A stretch of 8,164 bases of DNA from Candidatus Sulfotelmatobacter sp. (lineage in GTDB: Bacteria > Acidobacteriota > Terriglobia > Terriglobales > Acidobacteriaceae), in contig JASIKQ010000180.1 of NCBI GenBank assembly GCA_030049565.1, forward strand, positions 1 to 8,164, given 5' to 3'. Below the pieces are notes generated by a model, which worked only from the letters and a program-made list of their open reading frames with translations, ran no database searches and was not told the DNA's origin. Both the position numbers and the translations under genes were made by a program. Of the stretch, positions 1 through 5,864 are shown one piece after another; position 1 is the stretch's first letter; each line of letters starts with the position of its first letter.

Positions 1-1
1 C

Positions 2-1018
2 GCTCTTGAAAAGGCAGATTGGGAGGCACTCGATCATTTCGCTGACAGAACGGTCTTTCAGACGAAGGAGTGGCTTCAATTCATCGCTGAGACGCAGACT
101 GCGCAGCCGGTGCTTGTCGAATTGGAAGAAGACGGGAAGACGGCCGGCTACTTCTCCGGGCTGACTTTTCGTAAGTTCGGGATCAAAGTGCTGGGAAGCT
201 CATTCCCTGGATGGACGACTCCCTATATCGGCTTCAATATGCTTTCCGGAGCCTCACGCAGCGCAGCATTAGCCGCAGTCGAACGGCTGGCGTGGAACAC
301 TTTGAAATGCATGCACATGGAGGTTTCTGATCCGTACTTCGCGGTAGACGATGGTCAGAAACTTGGTTTTGGCTGCGGAGCTTATCTCTCGTACCGCACT
401 GACTTGCGCAAAAGCGAAGACGAATTGTTCGATGCCATGGAGAGCGCCTGCCGCCGCTGTATACGCAAAGCAGAGAAAAGCGGTCTCACCATCGAAGAAG
501 CCCACGATGACGCCTTCGCCGATGAGTATTTCGAGCAACTCAAGGATGTTTTTGCAAAACAGAATCTCGTCCCAACCTACAACGTGGAACGCGTCAGGTC
601 CCTGGTCAAACATCTCGGGCCCACGGGTCGTATCTTGTTGCTTCGCGCGCGCGATCCCGAAGGCAAATGCATCGGTACCGGAATCTTTCCCGGCTTCAAC
701 CAGATCGCGGAATTTTGGGGAAACGCCAGTTTTCGCTCCGGCCAAATCTGGCGGCCTAACGAGTACATACACTGGTATGCTATGCGCTATTGGAAAAAAC
801 GTGGCGTCGAAGTCTACGATTGGGGCGGCGAGGGCACCTACAAAGAAAAATACGGATGTGTTCCCCACAGTGTTCCGTGGTTTATCAAGTCTCGGCACCA
901 TATGATCGGTAAACTGCGCGACGAGGCAAAAAAAATGTTTGAGCGCAAGCAACAATTGCTTGGCTGGCTGAAAAAAGGCAAAAAAGATTCTGCCGGGACT
1001 CTTGCGAACAAGAAATAG
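2..1018 (+). CDS. FemAB/GNAT-like acyltransferase, 5' end cut by window
   Basis: The reading frame is open from base 2 to the TAG at 1016-1018 (338 codons). The true start lies left of the window, and the GTG at 110 is internal because conserved sequence precedes it. Near the visible N-terminus is FQTKEWL (residues 19-25), the FQxxEWL signature that opens many FemAB/CelD-type GNAT proteins. Towards the C-terminus, VYDWGGEGTYKEKYG resembles the YDxGG...FKxxFG segment of FemAB-like aminoacyl or acyl transferases. The tail is very basic (KKGKKDS...NKK) with no membrane segment, so the protein is probably cytoplasmic or peripheral. Family members transfer amino acids from tRNA to peptidoglycan precursors, or acyl groups in exopolysaccharide loci. 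The substrate here cannot be told, and the surface-polysaccharide neighbours favour the second role. The gene converges with the sulfotransferase gene, 19 bases between stops. The fold is fairly sure, the reaction is not. Confidence 0.85.
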   Translation, partial: ALEKADWEALDHFADRTVFQTKEWLQFIAETQTAQPVLVELEEDGKTAGYFSGLTFRKFGIKVLGSSFPGWTTPYIGFNMLSGASRSAALAAVERLAWNTLKCMHMEVSDPYFAVDDGQKLGFGCGAYLSYRTDLRKSEDELFDAMESACRRCIRKAEKSGLTIEEAHDDAFADEYFEQLKDVFAKQNLVPTYNVERVRSLVKHLGPTGRILLLRARDPEGKCIGTGIFPGFNQIAEFWGNASFRSGQIWRPNEYIHWYAMRYWKKRGVEVYDWGGEGTYKEKYGCVPHSVPWFIKSRHHMIGKLRDEAKKMFERKQQLLGWLKKGKKDSAGTLANKK

Positions 1019-1037
1019 CGCAGAACTTGGAATTCAA

Positions 1038-2111
1038 TCACTTGTCGATCAAAATCTCGGAATAATTCACCATCGCTCGCGATAATGGTGTATTAACCTT
1101 GGCCCACTGCTTGAATCCATAAAAGGCCCCGTAGATCATCCTGATTCCTGCCGTTGTCAGGTTGTGGTTCAGCTTGGCAGGTTCAGTGGAAAGTTGGTAG
1201 CCCAATTCCTGCAGATACCGCCCCACCAGCTTCTCGAACTCGATCAGTTGACGCGGAGGAAATTTTTCCTTCCACCGTCCCACAGGTGTGAAGCGGCCTT
1301 CATTCAGATCTTCTTTGAAGGACGTTAGAGGATTCTTCACCGAACCAATGCTCGTCCGCTGAATGCGCTCATAGTTCAAGTCGTGCTGGAGGAAGACCCC
1401 GAGCTCGGCTAATGTTTCTTGCGGCCGCTCCACCAGTTGCTCGTAACGAACCTCCATATATTTCGCTCCCAGCCTGGTGCCCAGCTCCCGCCCTTTGCGC
1501 ACGATCCACTCCCAGTAAAGCCCCGCTGCCAACAAGCTTCTTTCCTTATCCCAAGGTAAAGGCCGGCTCCAGGACTTTTTGTCAAGCGAAAGCGCAACGT
1601 CGCGCGCGTCTCGAATCATGTGCACAAACAGGGCATCAGGGAAGTCCTTCTGAATACGAAGCATATGGGGCATATTGGTTGGCGTCGAATCAATCCACCG
1701 GTTCACTCCCTGATTGCGTGCAATAGCGTCCATGATGATCCGTAAAAAATCTCCGGCGCTGCTGCACTCTGCCAACACCTTAGCCTCGATGTCTCTGGCT
1801 TCAAGACCGGATACGCGAAAACCCTTGCTTCGCAGCCACTCCTGGATCGCGGCCGTCCTATTTTTCGGCACACCCAGGTTTCCATAGATTGGCTCCAGCA
1901 CATCGTACACATTCATTTGAGTGCGGAACTCAGCAAAGCCACCGGCAGAAAGCAACAGGTGGTAGAGGAAACTTGTGCCGGAGCGTGGACACCCAACGAT
2001 AAAAACCGGGGGTCGCATTGCGCTATCGGCAGATTCCCTCATCAAAAGAGACTCGTCAGAACGATCAGGGTTGGTGTGCCGATCCGCCATTCTTGAAGCA
2101 TTTACTCCCAT
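1038..2111 (-). CDS. PAPS-dependent sulfotransferase family protein
   Basis: Predicted cytosolic enzyme that moves a sulfuryl group from 3'-phosphoadenylyl sulfate (PAPS) to a carbohydrate or other hydroxyl acceptor. From the ATG at 2111 it is 357 residues. FIVGCPRSGTSF (residues 37-48) is the 5'-phosphosulfate-binding P-loop, and FVHMIRDARDVALSL (162-176) is the 3'-phosphate-binding motif with its Arg and Ser. YMEVRYEQLVERPQETL (218-234) and GRWKEKF (278-284) are further family landmarks. Length is normal for bacterial Sulfotransfer_1/3 members, and no signal peptide or membrane helix is seen. The start is uncertain. The frame extends to a TTG at 2147 whose only AGGGA directly abuts the codon. 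ATGs at 2111 and 2090 have only weak purine stretches about 14 bases upstream, and the domain begins after all three. Placement in a polysaccharide locus suggests a sulfated surface glycan. A small-molecule acceptor is possible. Confidence 0.93.
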   Translation of the reverse strand: MGVNASRMADRHTNPDRSDESLLMRESADSAMRPPVFIVGCPRSGTSFLYHLLLSAGGFAEFRTQMNVYDVLEPIYGNLGVPKNRTAAIQEWLRSKGFRVSGLEARDIEAKVLAECSSAGDFLRIIMDAIARNQGVNRWIDSTPTNMPHMLRIQKDFPDALFVHMIRDARDVALSLDKKSWSRPLPWDKERSLLAAGLYWEWIVRKGRELGTRLGAKYMEVRYEQLVERPQETLAELGVFLQHDLNYERIQRTSIGSVKNPLTSFKEDLNEGRFTPVGRWKEKFPPRQLIEFEKLVGRYLQELGYQLSTEPAKLNHNLTTAGIRMIYGAFYGFKQWAKVNTPLSRAMVNYSEILIDK

Positions 2112-2372
2112 CAAATCATAACCCGTTCTCTTTGCGATAAAGCCCAATCCCTGGGGCCCTGAACGAGCTTATTTTGCAATACTTTAGCTGCTGATAGTGC
2201 GTTACAGCAATTCCATGTTAATATATGGCCCAGTTTTTGCGTTGTTCGCAGGGCATTTAGCCTTTCCCCAATCTGCGAACGGAAACCAACCGTCGGTCCA
2301 AATTGAAGTCGTTTCATGGCGGTTTTGTGCGCATACAGAATTGTCAAATCCATCAGACCGAGGATTCGAAAA
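2112..2372. other. Divergent intergenic region, sulfotransferase / beta-propeller
   Basis: About 260 bases separate the divergent sulfotransferase and beta-propeller starts. It should contain promoters for both directions, but no convincing -35/-10 pair was found. The best -10-like hexamer on the - strand is TATATT (+ strand positions 2220-2225), with no good -35 at 16-18 bases. It would leave a leader of roughly 110 bases before the ATG at 2111. The stretch around 2160-2240 is visibly more AT-rich than the flanking genes, as expected of a promoter zone. Open frames crossing the gap have no recognisable protein features. Confidence 0.4.
2360..2363 (+). promoter_or_regulatory. Ribosome binding site of the beta-propeller gene
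   Basis: GAGG lies 9 bases before the ATG at 2373. This site decides the start: the longer frame from 2316 would add 19 charged, non-signal residues in front of an otherwise well-formed signal peptide, and no similar site precedes it. Confidence 0.6.
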
Positions 2373-3221
2373 ATGACTCTTGCCAAAACTTTAAGACGCT
2401 TTTCTCTTCTGCTCTTTTTCACCAGCCCGTTGTTCGCGCAGCAGCTTTACTTCACAAATGAGCCGAAGGAGACCCTGGAAGTCATAAATCTTTCCACCGG
2501 AGTAATCACCACCCTTTACAACACCGCTGCCAGGAACGATGATCTTACGTTGGACTCCTCGGGCAATCTCATCTATACCGAGCCCGGCCCCGGAACGGTC
2601 AATTCTTACAATCCCACCACCGGTGTCAACACCGTTCTCGCCAGTGGACTCCCGTATCTTCGCGATCTGGAAATCGAGCCGGGCGGGCAAACCATGCTGA
2701 TTGCCGTGTACAGCCCAGGCAGTATCTACCGCTACAATTTCTCGACAGGCACTGTTGTCCCGCTAGCGAAGAAACTGATCACCTGTGACGGTATAGCCTA
2801 CGACGGTTACGGCAATCTGTATGCAGTCGCCAATCACAACACCATCGTTCAGATCAATCCGGTCACCGGTGCGGTCATAAACACGCTGACATTGGAACCG
2901 CACTCCGGCATCAACGGCGGCGATGGTTTGACCTACGATCCGTACAGCAACAGTTTGTGGGCTACCCACGATGGCACGACCGGCAAAGGTTTGATTCAAA
3001 TACTCACCAATGAGAACGGCCCCACCGGCTTCAATTTGTTTCTTTTCACTTCAACCCTCAAAGGCGCCGCACCGGACGGAATCAAGTCCGACGGGAACGG
3101 CAATCTCTACGTGGGCGCGATTGCCAAGATTTTCGTATACAACATTTCAACCAACACCATTACGAGCCTATACAACGTTGGTGGTGCGGATGGCGTTTCT
3201 CTGGTCCCGGGAACCTACTGA
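2373..3221 (+). CDS. Secreted six-bladed beta-propeller (NHL/SMP-30-like)
   Basis: A 282-residue protein. It opens with a Sec signal peptide: basic start (AKTLRR), hydrophobic core SLLLFFTSPLF, probable cleavage just after FA at residue 22. The mature part is a run of about 35-residue repeats with the pattern D-G-(hydrophobic)-x-D-x-x-G-N-L-Y followed by an I-x-x-I/Y-N-P-x-T-G turn. Copies lie at residues about 57-89, 98-131, 139-172, 184-215 and 235-268. The first strand set (25-50) and the last DGVSLVPG (273-280) look like halves of a split, ring-closing blade. This fits a six-bladed propeller of the SMP-30/gluconolactonase or NHL class. Catalytic metal ligands of true lactonases could not be assigned, so an enzyme activity is not claimed; a binding or scaffold role outside the cytoplasm is equally possible. 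No lipobox or anchor is seen. The gene lies 23 bases upstream of the methyltransferase, probably in one transcript. Confidence 0.85.
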   Translation: MTLAKTLRRFSLLLFFTSPLFAQQLYFTNEPKETLEVINLSTGVITTLYNTAARNDDLTLDSSGNLIYTEPGPGTVNSYNPTTGVNTVLASGLPYLRDLEIEPGGQTMLIAVYSPGSIYRYNFSTGTVVPLAKKLITCDGIAYDGYGNLYAVANHNTIVQINPVTGAVINTLTLEPHSGINGGDGLTYDPYSNSLWATHDGTTGKGLIQILTNENGPTGFNLFLFTSTLKGAAPDGIKSDGNGNLYVGAIAKIFVYNISTNTITSLYNVGGADGVSLVPGTY

Positions 3222-3244
3222 GAACTTTCACGAGAAACGACTTC

Positions 3245-3886
3245 GTGGTGAAATTGCGTGCTTGGCTTAGGCCGATTTTTCGGAAAATTAATCACTTGCG
3301 CTGCAAGACCTGGGACTTGGTGCATGGCGTCGATACGTCCGGCGAGATCCCGCTGGTTAACCTGAATTTTGAGAGTACTCACAAGACGCCGGGCCTTGAG
3401 TATCAATCACATCATCCCGCAATCATTCGCCGAGCCTTGACGTCCTTACCCGTCCGCCACCCAGACTTTACCTTCATTGACATTGGCTGTGGAAAGGGCC
3501 GAGTTCTGCTGATGGCCTCTGAGCTTCCCTTTCGCCGAATCATCGGATTGGAGTTTGCGCCCTCGCTGGCAGAAATTGCACGGCAAAACCTCGGTAAGTA
3601 CCGCTTCGGACGCCAAGGCCGTGCCCCAATCGAGGTTGTAACTGGCGATGCCCTGGACTACAAACTCCCTCCCGAACCGGAGGTCTTGTATTTCTACAGC
3701 CCTTTCTCGCCCCCACTGCTCGACCAGATCGTTAACAATATCGAGAGCTCTTTTCAACAATCTCCGCGAGATCTTTTCATCCTTTTTTCAGGTGTCATAG
3801 GCATGCGCGATCGCGCCTTTGGCTCTCGCCCCCAATATGAACGTCTGCTGCGAGAGGCTCACATGGACCTCTACCGTCATCGCTAA
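3245..3886 (+). CDS. Class I SAM-dependent methyltransferase
   Basis: A 213-residue Rossmann-fold methyltransferase without signal peptide or membrane helix, hence cytoplasmic. Motif I is FIDIGCGKGRV (residues 77-87). The acidic residue that binds the SAM ribose follows in GLEFAPSL (E103). A motif II-like VVTGDALDY lies at 131-139, and VLYFYSPF at 147-154 occupies the motif IV position where related proteins read YNPF. The N-terminal HGVDTSGEIPL segment (27-37) and ending in DLYRHR are typical of a small, complete protein of this group. The acceptor is unknown; RNA, small molecule or sugar precursor are all open. Two tandem GTG codons (3245 and 3248) can start it. GAGAAA at 3232-3237 is 7 or 10 bases upstream and supports either. 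The 23-base gap from the propeller gene suggests cotranscription, although one protein is exported and the other is not. Confidence 0.9.
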   Translation: MVKLRAWLRPIFRKINHLRCKTWDLVHGVDTSGEIPLVNLNFESTHKTPGLEYQSHHPAIIRRALTSLPVRHPDFTFIDIGCGKGRVLLMASELPFRRIIGLEFAPSLAEIARQNLGKYRFGRQGRAPIEVVTGDALDYKLPPEPEVLYFYSPFSPPLLDQIVNNIESSFQQSPRDLFILFSGVIGMRDRAFGSRPQYERLLREAHMDLYRHR

Positions 3887-4018
3887 AGTCTTTGCTACTT
3901 TCTGCTACGAACTTCGGCTTTATATGGATGATCCCATATCGAGTCGTATTGCTCGCAGGTACCGAAGTAGAAAAGCTTGCCAAAACTCTGCTGTCCCGAT
4001 GCGCAAAGTGATAGAAGA

Positions 4019-4032
4019 GGTCCTCGAGGACC
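4019..4032. repeat. Perfect 14-base palindrome
   Basis: GGTCCTCGAGGACC is identical to its own reverse complement. As RNA it can form a 5-base-pair stem (GGTCC/GGACC) with a TCGA loop on either strand. It lies between convergent genes, 54 bases below the oxidase stop and 132 beyond the methyltransferase stop. No T-run follows on either strand, so alone it is not a classic intrinsic terminator. Confidence 0.6.
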
Positions 4033-4035
4033 GTT

Positions 4036-4074
4036 CCTGCGACGAGAAGCGCGTTCAGCAGGTGGGCCCTTTTT
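4036..4074 (+). terminator. Weak candidate terminator after the methyltransferase gene
   Basis: CCTGC (4036-4040) pairs with GCAGG (4058-4062). The loop can itself pair weakly (GAA/TTC around GCGCG). After TGGGCCC come five Ts (4070-4074). The order hairpin then T-run fits + strand termination between convergent genes. However, the stem is only 5 pairs, the loop is long, and 7 bases separate stem and T-run, so strength is doubtful. Confidence 0.25.
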
Positions 4075-4085
4075 AGCTCCGCTTG

Positions 4086-5864
4086 TTATTTGTGGCTGAT
4101 GCGTTCGTGATCGATTTTCGGTCGAACTTCGATCAGGCCCATCATTCCATTGTCGGCGTGCTGCAGAATGTGGCAGTGATACGGGAACAAGCCGACTATG
4201 TCCGGGTCGCGAAAGTCCATGCGCAGTTTCACGCTCGGATAGGGTTTAGAAATTCCGTCCCAGTAGGGTACATCTACCGTATCAGCGAAGTAACGCTGGC
4301 CCACTGAAGCGCCATCCCTCTCCAGCAGCAGAAAATGAAGTTGGTGGATATGAAACGCATGGGATTCGCCGGAGCGATTTTCAATCGTCCAGTCTTCGAT
4401 TTCGCCTTGGTGAACAACAATATTTGCGGCCAGCGTAGCCGGATCAAATACTTTCGGGCGCTTACCATCCTCCGTTATGTAGAACACGGTGGACGTGCTG
4501 GGATTGTTAGGGTCCACTACATCTTCAGAGAAATAGAGCTTACGCTGCCTGACAGGTCGGGTATCAATTAGGGTCGATAGCCGATCGAGGTACCGCAACG
4601 GCACAGAATCGGAAGCAACCGCGGGCTCCACGGCAGTACGTGAAGACACGATCTTAGCCAATGGCCGCGGAGGAGTATAGTCATCGCGGTCAGGAAAAGG
4701 AATGCCGGAATTGGGCGAAACTAAGTTATCTTCGTCCCCAGGGGGTGTAACTTCAGCGCCAACCGTCAACAATTCCCCTTTCATACCCTCAGGAGGCATC
4801 TCCAGGATAAATTCAGCCCGGCCACCAGGGGGAATGGCTATTTCCTTCTTCCAAACAATTTTTTTCCTGGGTGAGCTTGTGCCCTCAATTGGTACACCGT
4901 CAATCGCGACCAGGCCGAGTGGTTGCCAGCTGCCATTGCGGGCGGTCAACCCTGACTCCGACCACCCTCCATTGAATAAGACTCCCAAGTTGACATAGGT
5001 GTCTGCGGAGGCGTTGACCACCCGCCAGAATTCGCGGGTTCCGGGCCTGCCTTCGACCGCCCCAACTGGGTATTCCGGGTAAGCAACGGAAACAAAATTC
5101 AGAGACAGGTCTTTGGCGGGTACGGTCGGGTCCTGGGGGGACGCAGCCGGCAAAGGACGCTGCAGTTGTTGGTCGCGAATAATCATAACGCGTTCTGGCA
5201 GACCGGCCAGAAGTGGATTCGCCTGTGCGATACCTTCCACGATCAGCGCACCCGAGGCTCCGCCGAGTACTTGCTCCTCGCTGTGCCCATGGGGGTGAGG
5301 ATGATACCAGTACAGCCCCGGTGGCTCATTCTTGGGAATTCGGAATCGATAGGTAAAGGATTGCGAAGGCCCGACGAACGTTCGCAATGAATCATCCGCA
5401 TGGCAAGAAGGAGGAATGCTTAGGCCGTGAAAGTGTAGATTTGTCGCGCCGCTCGCCATGATTCCAGAGGTGCAACCAGAACCGCGTGGGTGAGGACGTT
5501 GCTTCTTGGAGGGGCTTGAGAGTTCATTCCTGAGCTTTAAAATCAAAAGGTCGCCCGGCTGTACCCGCAAAGTTGGCGAGCGGTCGCCGGCTTCATCTGC
5601 ATAGCAATACTGCATCCGTCCAAAGGAATCACGAGAATTCCTCAACGTCAATGTAACTTGCAGAACCCCGTTGCGACTGCGCAGCTCTTTTGGGTTCACA
5701 ATCGCGCTGCCCGGGTCGGGAGAGGAACAAGGGGCATGGTTTGGCGCGAGTGCGGCCGCGGGCAATGTAAAAATTATCAATGCTAGCAAAGGGCGAACAA
5801 CTTGGCCCTCTCTCTGATCTTTCCGGCGGAGTCTTGTCTCAGCTGAGAAAGAAGTGCGCATCAC
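4086..5864 (-). CDS. Secreted multicopper oxidase (laccase/CueO-like)
   Basis: A 592-residue copper oxidase that would take electrons from a substrate at a type 1 copper and reduce oxygen to water at a trinuclear centre, outside the cytoplasm. A basic N-terminus leads into a Sec-type hydrophobic segment (PLLALIIFTLPAAALA, residues 25-40). All four copper motifs are present: NLHFHG (142-147), YWYHPHPHGH (185-194), HAFHIHQLH (502-510) and YHCHILQHADNGMM (562-575). Type 1 ligands are predicted as H502, C564, H569 and axial M574. The usual HPxHxH has Ala for Pro. Three cupredoxin domains fit the length. No long Met-rich insert as in CueO is seen, so copper detoxification is not specifically indicated. 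The start is GTG 5864 or the adjoining ATG 5861; AAGGGA upstream suits either. GTGATG overlaps the flippase TGA, implying translational coupling. The substrate is unknown: phenolics, metal ions or a surface-glycan component. Confidence 0.95.
   Translation of the reverse strand: MMRTSFSAETRLRRKDQREGQVVRPLLALIIFTLPAAALAPNHAPCSSPDPGSAIVNPKELRSRNGVLQVTLTLRNSRDSFGRMQYCYADEAGDRSPTLRVQPGDLLILKLRNELSSPSKKQRPHPRGSGCTSGIMASGATNLHFHGLSIPPSCHADDSLRTFVGPSQSFTYRFRIPKNEPPGLYWYHPHPHGHSEEQVLGGASGALIVEGIAQANPLLAGLPERVMIIRDQQLQRPLPAASPQDPTVPAKDLSLNFVSVAYPEYPVGAVEGRPGTREFWRVVNASADTYVNLGVLFNGGWSESGLTARNGSWQPLGLVAIDGVPIEGTSSPRKKIVWKKEIAIPPGGRAEFILEMPPEGMKGELLTVGAEVTPPGDEDNLVSPNSGIPFPDRDDYTPPRPLAKIVSSRTAVEPAVASDSVPLRYLDRLSTLIDTRPVRQRKLYFSEDVVDPNNPSTSTVFYITEDGKRPKVFDPATLAANIVVHQGEIEDWTIENRSGESHAFHIHQLHFLLLERDGASVGQRYFADTVDVPYWDGISKPYPSVKLRMDFRDPDIVGLFPYHCHILQHADNGMMGLIEVRPKIDHERISHK
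5861..5864 (-). promoter_or_regulatory. Overlapping stop/start coupling flippase and oxidase
   Basis: On the - strand the bases read GTGATG. The flippase TGA (5863-5861) overlaps the GTG (5864-5862) and also the ATG (5861-5859) that can start the oxidase. AAGGGA lies 5 bases before the GTG and 8 before the ATG. Terminating ribosomes could restart here, tying oxidase output to flippase translation. Confidence 0.65.

Larger units (their letters stand above)
3887..4085. other. Convergent intergenic region with dyads and a possible gene remnant
   Basis: The 199 bases lie between the stops of the methyltransferase (+) and the multicopper oxidase (-). The right half has a perfect palindrome (4019-4032) and a second inverted repeat followed by five Ts (see separate entries). 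The left half contains a 27-codon + strand frame from the ATG at 3928 to the TGA at 4009-4011, starting MIPYRVVLLAG and continuing EVEKLAKTLLSR. A second + frame then reads KVIEEVLEDR to a TAG at 4074-4076. Joined by one frameshift, the two would give a strand-helix-strand beginning like that of a nucleotide-binding or formyltransferase-like enzyme. It has no ribosome binding site and ends after about 50 codons, so if real it is a decayed fragment. The evidence is weak. Confidence 0.35.

Noticed and set aside
269..955. 228-codon open frame on the - strand
   Set aside because: It is antisense to the FemAB-like gene, whose protein has clear family motifs. The antisense product is rich in odd Phe/His runs and has no recognisable domain.
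2111..2422. 103-codon open frame on the - strand upstream of the sulfotransferase
   Set aside because: It overlaps the signal peptide of the propeller gene in antisense and has no domain or ribosome binding site. It is probably chance in the intergenic region.
3795..4085. In-frame continuation past the oxidase stop on the - strand
   Set aside because: The frame stays open after TAA, but the oxidase already ends normally just after its last copper motif. The extension runs antisense into the methyltransferase gene and lacks a usual start near its beginning.
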